From contig NZ_BMSY01000005.1 in the NCBI RefSeq assembly GCF_014649395.1, forward strand, positions 248,001 through 312,000: 64,000 bases of DNA. Direction: 5' to 3'. The translations under genes and the position numbers were made by a program. Shown here one piece after another: positions 1 through 8,908 of this stretch. The stretch comes from Streptomyces aureoverticillatus (lineage in GTDB: Bacteria > Actinomycetota > Actinomycetes > Streptomycetales > Streptomycetaceae). Within the stretch, counting starts at the first letter, position 1; each line of letters starts with the position of its first letter. The notes below the pieces were generated by a model. The model saw only the letters and a list, made by a program, of their open reading frames with translations, was not told the DNA's origin and did no database searches.

Positions 1-670
1 CCTGCTCGATGCCGGCCAGGCGCAGGGGTTCGACCAGGCGGCGCTCCCGCGGGATCCAGCTCGCGTTGCCCGCGTCGAGGTAGACCTTGGCGGCCGGCTG
101 CTGCTTGAGGCGGGCGACGGCGTGGGCGAGCAGCGCGTACCGCTCGGCGGCGTCGGCCCGGTCGCAGCCCGCGATCTGCTGGGCGACGGCGTCCGGTTCG
201 ACGACGACGTACGCGGCGCGGGTGCCGATTCCGGCGGCGAAGGCGTCGATCCAGGCGCGGTAGTGGGCGGCGTCGCGGGCGCCGCCGGCCGAGTAGTCGC
301 CGCAGTCGCGGTGCGGGACGAAGTACGCGACGAGGACGGCGGTGCGGCCGGCCGCGGCGGCCTTCTCGACATGGTCGCGCACCACGTCCCCCGGGCCGTC
401 CTTGTTCAGCCACTCCGCCTGGGCGCGGGCCGCGATGCGATCGATGAACCAGGCGTCGGCGACACGGCCGCTCTGCCGCCAGGCGGCGGCCTGCTGGGCG
501 GCGTGGGTGTCCGGGTTCACCCAGAACTCCGCGGTTTCTGGCGGGGCGCCCGCCGCTGTGTTTCCCGTGACCGTGAGGGTGGCCAGCGTGGCGGCGCAGG
601 TGAGGGCGTAGCGGAGTCGGGTTGCTCGCCCGCGGCGGGGGCGGCCCGTCCGGGCGGTCGACTGGAGCAC
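1..670 (-). CDS. Secreted glycoside hydrolase family 6 (cellulase), 3' end cut by window
   Basis: Start of a secreted beta-1,4-glucanase or cellobiohydrolase that would cut cellulose outside the cell. The GTG at 670-668 is preceded by a GAGAGGGGAG ribosome-binding site. Residues 1-45 form an Arg-rich then Ala/Leu/Thr-rich export signal. GH6 hallmarks read in frame: VPHRDCGDYSAGG (about 118-130), VVVEPDA (155-161, the family Asp in an EPD context) and VYLDAGNA (196-203). About 223 residues are visible; the family core is about 300, so the C-terminal third, including the last catalytic and substrate loops, is outside the window. No CebR-like palindrome was seen upstream. The family call is firm; endo versus exo mode cannot be decided. 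Confidence 0.9.
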   Translation of the reverse strand, partial: MLQSTARTGRPRRGRATRLRYALTCAATLATLTVTGNTAAGAPPETAEFWVNPDTHAAQQAAAWRQSGRVADAWFIDRIAARAQAEWLNKDGPGDVVRDHVEKAAAAGRTAVLVAYFVPHRDCGDYSAGGARDAAHYRAWIDAFAAGIGTRAAYVVVEPDAVAQQIAGCDRADAAERYALLAHAVARLKQQPAAKVYLDAGNASWIPRERRLVEPLRLAGIEQ

Positions 671-778
671 GGGGGTGGCTCCCCTCTCTCGGCAACGGGG
701 TCCCCAAGCGTCCCCCTCACGGGACCCGGCTCCCCTCCGCCGCCCCGGGAGAGTCACCCCGACGGCGGGCGCACACCC

Positions 779-794
779 CCTCGGCCCACCGAGG
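779..794 (-). terminator. Short hairpin after the CocE-type gene
   Basis: A 6-bp inverted repeat (CCTCGG / CCGAGG, 4-nt loop) abuts the stop codon of the hydrolase at 795. It lies between two genes read the same way. There is no clear U-tract, so its role as a terminator is inferred only. Confidence 0.3.
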
Positions 795-2828
795 TCACAG
801 CAGGTCGCGTGGAATCGTCTCGTCCCAGTTCGCCGAGTGGACCCGCCGCTCGCCCTCGTACGCGTCGAGCTGCGCGTGCAGCAGGAACGCGTCCGCGGAG
901 CAGCTCAGGACCGTGCGCGTGACGGTCCGTACGTCCCAGTCGCCGCGCCGGAACCGGCGGGTCGACTCCACCTCGCCGCGAGCCGAGAGGGGGTCGTCGG
1001 CCAGGGAGCTGTAGCACTGGCGCTCGTTCCGGGTCACTTCGAGGTCGATGTCGTCGAACCGCACGGTGCCGTTGTCGGCGACGACTTCGAGCGTGGACTC
1101 GTAGTTCACCAGGTCACGGGAGACCCGCCACTCCTGGCGGCCGGGCTGGACCTGGGTGGTGGACAGCGGCGGCGCGCCCTCCGGCTCGTCGAAGGGGCGC
1201 AGGCTCACCTCGTCGGACTCGGCCATGGGACGCACCGGCAGCACCAGGCGGCTGGCGCCGGTGAACACCGAGAGGCGGGCCGGGCGGGGCGGCGGCCAGG
1301 CGAGCGGCCAGTAGGACGTGGAGAGGGAGAGGCGGATGCGGTGGCCGGGCGGGAACACCTGGGCCACACCGTTGAGTTGCACGTCGACCAGGTAGCGGCG
1401 CCCGGACTCCAGGGGCTCCGGGTGCTCGTGGCTGTCCCGGTGGGTGAGGTTCAGCAGTCCGTACGTGACCCGCGTCGCCTTGCCGTCGGCGGCCACGTCG
1501 GAGAGCCTGGCGGCGATCATCGCGACCCGTTCGCTCGCCCCGAGCTCCAGACGTACGGTGGGGGCGCCCAGGATCTCGCAGGGTTCGGTGAGCGCGTCGG
1601 TCTCGAAGACCAGGGAGCCGCCGTCCTCCTCCCGCTGGTCGTAGGGCAGATCGGGCGGTGCGCTGTAGGAGCACCACTTGCCCGCGAACTGGCCGACGGA
1701 CAGCGGGGATTCGATCGTCAGCTCCGTGTCGTCGCCCGCGGGTGCCGGCTCGTCGGGGCGGCGCAGCCGGTGCGGGGCGAGGGCGAGTTCGGTGGGCCGG
1801 ATGTGCGGGGAGGGCCAGGAGGGCTCGCCGACCCAGCGGCCCGGGCGCTCCTCGTAGGCGGTGGAGGGCGGCACGCTCTCCTGCATCCACACGCGCAGCA
1901 TCGGCTCGTCCATCACCCCGTTCTCGGTCTTCTTCAGCCAGCGGTCCCACCAGCGGACAAGTTCCTGCAGATAGCCGATGGCGGGGCCGGGTTCGCCCTG
2001 GTGGGGGTACTTGTGCGACCAGGGGCCGATCAGCCCCTTGCGGTCCACGTCGAGGTGTTCCATCAGCCGGAAGACCGCGTTGGAGTAGCCGTCGGCCCAG
2101 CCGCTCACGGCGAACACGGGGCAGCCGACGTCCTGGTAGTTCTCGCAGACCGAGCCGTGCTTCCAGTAGGCGTCCCGCCGTTGGTGGGCCAGCCACGTCC
2201 GCAGCCACAGGCCGCTCTCGCGCAGCCGCCGCAGCCAGGTGTCGCGCCAGCCCTCGCCGACGAGGGCGGGGTCGGGCGGGCAGGACGTGGCGGCGAACAT
2301 GGTGGACGCCCAGGAGAGGTTGTCGGACAGGAGGCAGCCGCCCATGTGGTGGATGTCGTCGGCGTAGCGGTCGTCGGTGAAGGACGCGATGGCGATGGCC
2401 CGCAGGCTGGGCGGGCGCCTGGCGGCGACCTGGAGGGCGTTGAAGCCGCCCCACGAGATGCCCATCATGCCGGTGTGCCCGTCGCACCAGGGCTGTCCGG
2501 CCAGCCAGGCGAGGATGTCCTCGGCGTCGCGCAGCTCCTGTTCGAGGTACTCGTCGGTGAGCACGCCCTCGGACTCGCCGGTGCCGCGCAGGTCGACGCG
2601 CGCGCAGGCGTAGCCGTGGCCCGCCAGGTAGGGGTGGTGGACGGAGTCGCGCACCGCCGTCAGGTCCCGCTTGCGGTACGGGATGAACTCCAGGACCGCG
2701 GGCACCGGCTGCTCGTCGGAGGTCACCGGACGCCAGAGGCGGGCCGCGAGCCGGGTGCCGTCCGACACCGGGATCCAGAGGTGCTCCTCCTGCCTGACGT
2801 CGTACGGCAGCGAAGTCGCCTCACGCAC
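795..2828 (-). CDS. CocE/NonD family serine hydrolase (X-Pro dipeptidyl-peptidase-like)
   Basis: A 677-residue alpha/beta hydrolase of the S15 CocE/NonD family, whose members cleave esters, amides or X-Pro peptides. Seen: DLRGTGESEG (79-88), nucleophile elbow GISWGG (123-128, Ser125), then a C-terminal beta-rich jelly-roll region typical of the X-Pro C domain (about 420-677). There is no signal peptide, so it is probably cytosolic. The ATG at 2828 lies inside the end of the ATP-grasp gene (8-bp overlap), so the two are translationally coupled. That coupling suggests the hydrolase acts on, or reverses, a product of the ligase. The substrate cannot be told; a cocaine-esterase-type function should not be assumed. 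Confidence 0.88.
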   Translation of the reverse strand: MREATSLPYDVRQEEHLWIPVSDGTRLAARLWRPVTSDEQPVPAVLEFIPYRKRDLTAVRDSVHHPYLAGHGYACARVDLRGTGESEGVLTDEYLEQELRDAEDILAWLAGQPWCDGHTGMMGISWGGFNALQVAARRPPSLRAIAIASFTDDRYADDIHHMGGCLLSDNLSWASTMFAATSCPPDPALVGEGWRDTWLRRLRESGLWLRTWLAHQRRDAYWKHGSVCENYQDVGCPVFAVSGWADGYSNAVFRLMEHLDVDRKGLIGPWSHKYPHQGEPGPAIGYLQELVRWWDRWLKKTENGVMDEPMLRVWMQESVPPSTAYEERPGRWVGEPSWPSPHIRPTELALAPHRLRRPDEPAPAGDDTELTIESPLSVGQFAGKWCSYSAPPDLPYDQREEDGGSLVFETDALTEPCEILGAPTVRLELGASERVAMIAARLSDVAADGKATRVTYGLLNLTHRDSHEHPEPLESGRRYLVDVQLNGVAQVFPPGHRIRLSLSTSYWPLAWPPPRPARLSVFTGASRLVLPVRPMAESDEVSLRPFDEPEGAPPLSTTQVQPGRQEWRVSRDLVNYESTLEVVADNGTVRFDDIDLEVTRNERQCYSSLADDPLSARGEVESTRRFRRGDWDVRTVTRTVLSCSADAFLLHAQLDAYEGERRVHSANWDETIPRDLL

Positions 2829-4146
2829 GTCCTGTCTCCTTTCCCGTGCTGCCCGCCCCGGCCCCGGGGTCGTCGTCGAACCGGAAGTCGAGGGCGGCCA
2901 CGGCGCGCGTGTACTTGTCCCGCAGCTCCCGTTCGTCGGCCGCCGCCGTGTAGACGTGGGCGAGTTCGTAGCTGTAGCTGTCGGTGGCCTGCGGCAGGTC
3001 GCTCAGCCGCGTGTCCGCGTCGACCAGCGGGATCACCTTGACTCCCGGGATCTCCGCGCACAGCCTCTCCAGGGCCTCGTCGTCGGCCCGGTGCGTGACG
3101 CGTCCGTCGGCGAAGCGGCGCAGGAACCACTTGGCGGCGATGGCGTACGGGCCCTGGCCGTGGGGCAGTCGCGGGTCCTCGCCGAGCGCGATCGAGATCA
3201 GGCGGTTGTGGTTGGGGACTCCGTCGACCTGCTCGAACAGCTCGGCGTGCGACTGGGAGTGGCGCGGGTTGACCTCAAGGAGGCCGATCCGCCCGCTGTC
3301 CATGTCGCAGAAGTACTCGATGCAGAACGTCGAGTTGTCGAGGCCGATCTGCGCGATCACCCGCCGGGAGATGTCGGCGAGCCGCTCCTGCACGGCGCCG
3401 GGCAGGGCGGACGGGTACTGGTAGCGCAGGAAGCTCGACGTACCGGGGTAGTTGACGGAGTCGACGACGCCGTACACCTCGATGCGGCCGTCGAAGCTGT
3501 AGCCCTCCACCGTGACCTGTTCGCCGGTCAGCGCCTCCTCGGCCAGGCAGGCCTGTCCGCCGGCCTCGGCTATCTCGGGCGGCAGGTCGAGTCGGTCGAG
3601 CACGAATTCGAAGGGTTCGCCGAGCCGGCCGATGCCCTCGCGGACCTCCGCCACCGCCTCCTCGTACTGCGTGTCGTCGGCCACGCGGAAGGCGAGTTCG
3701 GAGGAGTACGACTTCACCGGCTTGATCCATATCGGATACCGCAGTCCCTCGGGAGGCTTCGCGGGGCCGTCCAGGTCGACCAGCGCGAACCGCGGACACT
3801 CCTCGATGACCTTCCGCTGTTCGAGCCTGCTCCAGTACTTGTGCTCGCACTTGACGACGGCTTCCAGATCCGGCCCGCGCAGCCCGAAGCGGCGGCAGAG
3901 GATCGGCACGATGGTGCTCACCGGGAAGTCCCAGTAGCCGACGACGGCGTCGATCCGTCCGGGGAACTCCTCGAGCGTCCGCTCCATCCGGTCGAGCAGC
4001 CCGGGCAGCGGCACCTCGCCGCCGTTCTGCATCTCCTCGTAGGCCGACAAGGCGTGGAATCGATACCGTTCCGCGAACGGCTGCGCGCACAGCACGGCGA
4101 GGTTCTTCTCGTCGAGCCCCACTATGAAGACGTTCGACGGCTCCAT
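2821..4146 (-). CDS. ATP-grasp domain ligase, first gene of a pair with the CocE-type hydrolase
   Basis: A 441-residue protein of the ATP-grasp superfamily, which joins a carboxylate to an amine, thiol or other nucleophile through an acyl-phosphate. Seen: an N-terminal alpha/beta pre-grasp region opening NVFIVGLDE; PIWIKP (138-143), the usual position of an ATP-binding Lys; and GLLEVNPRHSQSH (288-300), with the Glu and Asn that bind the metals. The ATG at 4146 (MEPSNVF) has an AGCAGG ribosome-binding site; an upstream in-frame ATG at 4227 has none. Overlap with the next gene shows an operon. The substrate is unknown. A peptide-ligase-like or carboxylase-like role is possible, but no biotin carboxylase partner is present. 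Confidence 0.85.
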   Translation of the reverse strand: MEPSNVFIVGLDEKNLAVLCAQPFAERYRFHALSAYEEMQNGGEVPLPGLLDRMERTLEEFPGRIDAVVGYWDFPVSTIVPILCRRFGLRGPDLEAVVKCEHKYWSRLEQRKVIEECPRFALVDLDGPAKPPEGLRYPIWIKPVKSYSSELAFRVADDTQYEEAVAEVREGIGRLGEPFEFVLDRLDLPPEIAEAGGQACLAEEALTGEQVTVEGYSFDGRIEVYGVVDSVNYPGTSSFLRYQYPSALPGAVQERLADISRRVIAQIGLDNSTFCIEYFCDMDSGRIGLLEVNPRHSQSHAELFEQVDGVPNHNRLISIALGEDPRLPHGQGPYAIAAKWFLRRFADGRVTHRADDEALERLCAEIPGVKVIPLVDADTRLSDLPQATDSYSYELAHVYTAAADERELRDKYTRAVAALDFRFDDDPGAGAGSTGKETGRA

Positions 4147-4257
4147 GTGCGACCTGCTTCCGTCGTCCGGGTAGTGACGCCCTGGCCGTGGGGCCGGGTA
4201 TCCATCCGGGCGGCGATCAAACGGCACCCCTTCCCCATGCCGTCTCCCCTGCCGCGG

Positions 4258-5211
4258 CTACCCCCGCCGGAACGCGTCCGTCGCCGCCACCAGGGCCCCC
4301 GCGATCCCCGACGCCCCCGCGTCGTGCCCGGCGTCGTCCACGACGACCAACTCCCCGTCGCCCCACCCCCGTTGCAGGCGCCACGGCACCCCCAGCAGGT
4401 TCCCGAAGTCGAGGCTCCCCTGCACCATCACACCGGGAATCCCCCGCAGCGCGGCCGCGTCCCGCAGCACCACCCCGTCCTCCCCCAGCCAGTGCCCCTG
4501 GGCGAAGTAGTGCGTGACGGTCCGCGCGAACCCGGCCCGGAACACGGGGTCCTCGTAGCGCGCGACGGAGCGGGGCGCCGCCATCGCGACGGCCGTCTCC
4601 CAGTCGGTCCAGGCCCGTGCGGCCCGGGCCCGCACCGCCGCGTCCGGCGACTCCAGCAACCGCAGGTAGGCGGCGGCCAGATCGCCGTCCCGCTCGGCCT
4701 CCGGCACCCCGCCCCGGAACGCCTCGAACGCCTCGGGGAACACCCGCCCGAGGCCCCGCGTGAGCAGGTCGACCTCGGCCTGGCTCCCGGTGGCGACCCC
4801 GGTGAGGACGAGCTCGGACACCCGGTCCGGGTACGTCTGGGCGTACCGCAGCCCGAGCACCGAGCCCCAGGAGCCGCCCCACACCAGCCACCGCTCCACC
4901 CGCAGGTGCCGCCGCAGCAGTTCGAGGTCGGCGAGCAGATGCTTGGTGGTGTTGACGCCCATGTCGGTCGCGGGGTCGCTCGCGTGCGGCGTGGAGCGGC
5001 CGCTGCCGCGCTGGTCGAGCAGCACGATCCGGTACGCGTCGGGGTCGAAGTAGCGCCGGAATCCGGGCGTGCAGCCGGACCCGGGCCCGCCGTGCAGCAC
5101 CACGGCGGGCTTGCCGAGGGGGTTGCCGCAGACCTCCCAGTACACGCGGTTGCCGTCGCCGACGTCGAGCATGCCGTGGTCGTACGGCTCGATCTCCGGA
5201 TACAGACTCAT
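4258..5211 (-). CDS. pip: Proline iminopeptidase (prolyl aminopeptidase, S33)
   Basis: A 317-residue cytosolic serine peptidase that removes N-terminal proline from peptides. Seen: HGGPGSGCTPGFRRYFDP (40-57, oxyanion-hole signature of S33), DQRGSGRSTPH (66-76), nucleophile GGSWGS (112-117, Ser114) and a C-terminal DDAGHDAG with the likely catalytic His. The length matches the family. Its start at 5211 is 19 bp downstream of the permease stop at 5231, on the same strand, so it probably shares a transcript with the permease and the M20 dipeptidase. The set reads as uptake and breakdown of peptides. Confidence 0.93.
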   Translation of the reverse strand: MSLYPEIEPYDHGMLDVGDGNRVYWEVCGNPLGKPAVVLHGGPGSGCTPGFRRYFDPDAYRIVLLDQRGSGRSTPHASDPATDMGVNTTKHLLADLELLRRHLRVERWLVWGGSWGSVLGLRYAQTYPDRVSELVLTGVATGSQAEVDLLTRGLGRVFPEAFEAFRGGVPEAERDGDLAAAYLRLLESPDAAVRARAARAWTDWETAVAMAAPRSVARYEDPVFRAGFARTVTHYFAQGHWLGEDGVVLRDAAALRGIPGVMVQGSLDFGNLLGVPWRLQRGWGDGELVVVDDAGHDAGASGIAGALVAATDAFRRG

Positions 5212-5230
5212 CCCGGCACGGTAGCCGCCC

Positions 5231-6757
5231 TCAGGTGACCGCCGCGCCCACTGCCACGAAGGCGCAGATCAGCACCAACAGGATGGCGAGCAGCGGCCAC
5301 ACGAACCGCAGGTACTTGTCGTAGCCGACCTTGGCGAGCGCGACGCCGCCGATGGTGACGGCCGTCGTCGGCACCCACAGGTTCATCCAGCCGCTGGCCG
5401 CCGCCCACGCGGTGACGACCACGGACCGCGAGACGCCCGCGAAGTCGGCGAGCGGCGCGAGGATCGGCATGGCGAGGGTGGCGTGCCCGGACGTGGACGG
5501 GATGAGGAAGGCCAGCGGCAGGTTGACCAGGAACACGATGACCGCGAACACGCCGGACGACGTGCCCTTCACGACCCCCTCGATCGAGTGCAGCACGGTG
5601 TCAGTGATGCGTGAGTTGTTCATGATCACGGTGACCCCGCGCGCAAGGACGATGACCAGCGCGGGCGAGATGAAGTCCGCCGCGCCCTGGGTGATCGTCG
5701 CGCTGAGCTTCTGCTCGCCCATCCGCGCGACCAGGCCCACGAGGACCGCCGCGCACAGGAACAGGGCCGCCAACTGAGGGAAGGACCAGCCGAGTTCGAA
5801 GCCGTACGGCTCGGCGTCCGCGTCGCCCGTCAGCGCGCTGGACCACGGCACCACCGAGAAGATCATGAACGCGAAGACCAGGGCGACGACGACCAGGATG
5901 GCCTTGTGCAGCCGGGTCAGCTCAGGCACCTCCTCGGCCTCGCCCGCCGCCCGCTCCCGGTCGCCGGGCAGGAATCCGCTCAACGAGCGCTCCGGGTCCC
6001 GCCGGACGCGCTTGGCGTACCGGATGACGTACGCGACCGTGACGGCCGTGAGCACCAGCCACATCACGAACCGCAGCACGATGCCGTCGCCGAGCGAGAT
6101 GTCGGCGGCCGCCGAGGCGACGCCGGTGGCGAAGGGGTTGACGGTCGAGCACAGCACGCCGATGCCGGCACCCAGGATGATCGCGCCGACGGCGGTCATC
6201 CGGTCGTAGCCGAGGGCCAGCATCAGCGGCACGATGAGGCCGTAGAAGCCCAGCGTCTCCTCGGCGAAGCCCTCCACGGTGCCGAGCACGGAGAAGACCA
6301 CCATGACGCCCGCGATGAGCAGGGCGCCGCGCTCGCGCAGCCGGTGGGCGAGCCGCCCGATGCCCCGGTCGAGGGCGCCGGTGGCGAACACGACGGTGAT
6401 GAACGCGCCGATGGCGAGGACGAAGAGGAACACGCCCGCGCTGCCGTACAGCTCGCCGGTCAGGTCGGGGCCGACCTGCCCCGACTCGGTGTCCTGCACG
6501 CCGTAGAGGCCGTTCACCGGCGCGAGGAAGAGGTCGTTGAGGCGGTCGACGAAGGACCGGTCGTCGGGGACGCGATGATAACTGCCCTGGACGGGCGCGC
6601 CCTTGTCGTCGCGGTCGTAGGCGCCGGGCGGCACCAGGAAGGCGAGCAGCCACACCGCGACGGTGACGATCGCGAGGACGGTCAGCGCGCTGGGAAAGGT
6701 GAACTTGCCCTTGGGCGCGGGCTCCTGGGTCTCCGGTCCGGTCGCGGTGGTGCTCAT
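5231..6757 (-). CDS. YfcC-family integral membrane transporter
   Basis: A 508-residue multi-span membrane protein of the YfcC/DcuC-like (ion transporter) superfamily, whose members move C4-dicarboxylates, amino acids or related solutes. Seen: a cytosolic N-terminus with FPSALTVLAIVTVAVW, LVPPGAYDR after the first helix, many hydrophobic spans, a central polar loop (about 250-280) and a repeat of the fold in the second half with IPSTSGHATLAMPIL. The ATG overlaps the stop of the M20 dipeptidase gene (ATGA), so the two are coupled. The peptidase context suggests a peptide or amino-acid cargo; the sequence alone does not fix it. Confidence 0.85.
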   Translation of the reverse strand: MSTTATGPETQEPAPKGKFTFPSALTVLAIVTVAVWLLAFLVPPGAYDRDDKGAPVQGSYHRVPDDRSFVDRLNDLFLAPVNGLYGVQDTESGQVGPDLTGELYGSAGVFLFVLAIGAFITVVFATGALDRGIGRLAHRLRERGALLIAGVMVVFSVLGTVEGFAEETLGFYGLIVPLMLALGYDRMTAVGAIILGAGIGVLCSTVNPFATGVASAAADISLGDGIVLRFVMWLVLTAVTVAYVIRYAKRVRRDPERSLSGFLPGDRERAAGEAEEVPELTRLHKAILVVVALVFAFMIFSVVPWSSALTGDADAEPYGFELGWSFPQLAALFLCAAVLVGLVARMGEQKLSATITQGAADFISPALVIVLARGVTVIMNNSRITDTVLHSIEGVVKGTSSGVFAVIVFLVNLPLAFLIPSTSGHATLAMPILAPLADFAGVSRSVVVTAWAAASGWMNLWVPTTAVTIGGVALAKVGYDKYLRFVWPLLAILLVLICAFVAVGAAVT

Positions 6758-8139
6758 GAGCGGCTCCCGTCGCCGCGTACGGGGAACGAGGCCGCGTACT
6801 CGCGTACGAACGCGCCCAACGCGACCACCGTGTCGCGCAGCTCGGACAGCAGCACCCGCTCATTGGGCGCGTGCAGGTTGCACATGCTGTCCTGCGCGCC
6901 GAACAGCAGGACCTCCGCGCCGGGCGCCGCCTGCGCGAGCCCGTTGACGAGCGGAATGGACCCGCCGGTGGCCACGTACGAGGCCTCCTCGCCCCATGCC
7001 TCCTTCAGCGCGGTGAGGGCGGCACTGTAGGCGGGCCCGCCGGTCGCGGCCTCGTAGCCGGGGCCGGTGTCACCGGGGGTGACGGTCAGCGGGACGCCGA
7101 AGGGCCGCAGCGACCGCAGGTGTTCGACGAGCAGCCCCTGCGCCTCGCCGGGGTCCTGCCGGGGGTGGAAGCGCAGGTTCAGCTTGGCGCGGGCGTACGG
7201 CACGACCGCCGACGCCGCCTGCTGCACGCCCGGCGCGTCCAGGCCGATCACGGTGATCGCGGGCCCGCTCCACAACCGCTCCCCGAGGCTTCCACTGCCG
7301 ATCAGCGGCACCCCCTCGCGCACCCCGGCGAGGGCACGGAACTCCTCCTCGGTGTACGAGGTCCCTCCCCACTCCTCCCGGCGCAGCCCTTCCACCGCGA
7401 CGTCGCCGTGCACGTCGTGCAGGGTGGCGAGCGCCTTCAGCAGCGCGAGCAGCGCGTCGGGCGCGGCGCCGCCGAACTCGCCGCTGTGCCGCGGCTCGTC
7501 GAGCGTGCGGGCCTCGACGACGACCTCGGCGGCGCCGCGCAGGCCGGTGGTGAGGGTGGGGGTGCCGGGGCGGAGGTTGCCGAGGTCGGCGATGACCATG
7601 GCGTCGCAGGCGAACCGGGCCGGGTCGGTGGGCGGGTAGCCGTCGAAGGCGCTGCCGTACTCCTCCTGCCCCTCGACGACGATCTTGACGCCGACGGGCG
7701 GCCGCCCCCCGTACGCGCGCAGCAGCCCCACGTGCGCGATCACGTTGGACTTGTCGTCGGCGATGCCGCGCGCCCGCAGGCCCTGCCCGTACCCCGGCTC
7801 CTCGATCTCGGTCGGCTCGAAGGGCGGCGACTTCCACAGCCTCTCGTCGCCGGGCGGCTGGACGTCGTAGTGCCCGTAGAGGAGCACGGTCGGCGCGTCC
7901 GGGTGCGGGGGCGGGATCTCGCCGTAGATGACCGGCGCGGTGCCGGGCAGGTCGAGCCGCTCGACGGTGGGCACGCCCGCGTCGCGCAGCAGCCCGGCGA
8001 CCAGGTCGTGGGCCTCCTGGACCGGCCCGCTCGGGAACCCGGGGAAGGCGATCGAGGGAATCTCGGCGAGCCGGACGAGGTCGGCGCGCAGGCCGTCCAT
8101 CAGACCGTCGACCGTGGTGGCGAGCTCTTCGGGCGTCAT
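6754..8139 (-). CDS. M20/M25/M40 family metallo-dipeptidase
   Basis: A 461-residue zinc peptidase (dipeptidase or carnosinase-like M20 branch). Seen: LLYGHYDVQPPGD (87-99, first metal His and catalytic Asp), RGIADDKSN (bridging Asp), VEGQEEYGS (Glu-Glu pair, base and ligand), and LHAPNERV near the end (last His ligand). The fold splits into a catalytic and a dimerisation domain as in M20. The ATG at 8139 has AGGGG eight bases upstream; a GTG at 8148 is an alternative. It is the first gene of the permease/iminopeptidase group and is divergent from the S4 gene, so a promoter must lie in 8140-8278. Confidence 0.92.
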   Translation of the reverse strand: MTPEELATTVDGLMDGLRADLVRLAEIPSIAFPGFPSGPVQEAHDLVAGLLRDAGVPTVERLDLPGTAPVIYGEIPPPHPDAPTVLLYGHYDVQPPGDERLWKSPPFEPTEIEEPGYGQGLRARGIADDKSNVIAHVGLLRAYGGRPPVGVKIVVEGQEEYGSAFDGYPPTDPARFACDAMVIADLGNLRPGTPTLTTGLRGAAEVVVEARTLDEPRHSGEFGGAAPDALLALLKALATLHDVHGDVAVEGLRREEWGGTSYTEEEFRALAGVREGVPLIGSGSLGERLWSGPAITVIGLDAPGVQQAASAVVPYARAKLNLRFHPRQDPGEAQGLLVEHLRSLRPFGVPLTVTPGDTGPGYEAATGGPAYSAALTALKEAWGEEASYVATGGSIPLVNGLAQAAPGAEVLLFGAQDSMCNLHAPNERVLLSELRDTVVALGAFVREYAASFPVRGDGSRS

Positions 8140-8278
8140 GGGCAGCACCCCTGCATGAGGAAAATTGCGGCGAATTGCGCTGAACAGCCCGAATTATCGA
8201 GTGCGGTCGTTCGCGGATTCCGGACGGCTCGCCGGTCGTCCGGGCCGCACGCCCCGATGCCGCATTAGGCTCGGGTGC

Positions 8279-8716
8279 ATGGCTTCGGAGACTTCGCTCG
8301 GCACGGGCGGCGCGGACGGCGGCACCGTGCGCGTCGACAGCTGGATCTGGTCCGTACGACTGGTCAAGACCCGCTCGATGGGCGCGGCGGCCTGCAAGGG
8401 CGGCCACGTCCGGGTCAACGGCGAGCGCGTGAAGCCCGCGTACGGCGTGAAGCCCGGCGACGAGGTCCGGCTGCGCCAGGCCGGCGGCCGCGAGCGCGTC
8501 GTCATCGTCAAGCGCGCCATCCGCAAGCGGGTCGGCGCCCCCGTCGCCGTCGAGTGCTACGTGGACAACAGCCCTCCGCCGCCCCCGCGCGAGGCGGTGG
8601 CCCCGGCGGGCATCCGCGACCGCGGCACGGGCCGCCCCACCAAGCGCGACCGCCGCGAGATGGAACGCCTACGGGCCCTCAACAGCCGCACGGGGCCGGG
8701 CCGACCGGTCGGCTGA
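8279..8716 (+). CDS. S4-domain RNA-binding protein (Hsp15-like)
   Basis: A 145-residue protein with an S4 RNA-binding domain at about 15-75: VRVDSWIWSVRLVKTRS then GGHVRVNGERVKPAYGVKPG. This resembles the heat-shock protein Hsp15/RqcP group, which bind 50S subunits carrying stalled peptidyl-tRNA. The tail (about 100-145) is basic and Pro/Arg-rich and probably disordered. The ATG at 8279 was chosen because the S4 domain begins soon after it; upstream in-frame sequence (from 8165) looks non-coding. A ribosome-quality-control role is inferred from the family only. Confidence 0.88.
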   Translation: MASETSLGTGGADGGTVRVDSWIWSVRLVKTRSMGAAACKGGHVRVNGERVKPAYGVKPGDEVRLRQAGGRERVVIVKRAIRKRVGAPVAVECYVDNSPPPPPREAVAPAGIRDRGTGRPTKRDRREMERLRALNSRTGPGRPVG

Positions 8717-8720
8717 GGCA

Positions 8721-8772
8721 TCAGCCCGTCCGGCGATTGAGGACGAGGCCGAAGGCCGATCGACGGGGGCCC
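8721..8772. repeat. Intergenic repeat family II, copy 1
   Basis: Contains CAGCCCGTCCGGCGATTGAG, a degenerate form of the CCGGCGTTTGAGGA-type intergenic element common in Streptomyces. A second copy, in the other orientation, is at 46167-46235. The inner GGCCGAAGGCC can fold. It follows the S4 gene, so a role at the transcript end is possible. Confidence 0.6.
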
Positions 8773-8908
8773 GTCCCACCCGAACGGAACACCCACCCGG
8801 CGGGGTCTGTCCCACTCGGGCTCCCTTCACCTCTCTGTGCGCCCTCGGCCCATCCCTTCCGTTCGACCCGTGCCGGGTGGACCCTGGAAGGGAGGAGATG
8901 ACGTTCCG

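Noticed and set aside
675..5238. Long open frames on the plus strand opposite the hydrolase, ATP-grasp and iminopeptidase genes
   Set aside because: They are antisense to genes with clear catalytic motifs, show no family features and reflect high third-position GC.
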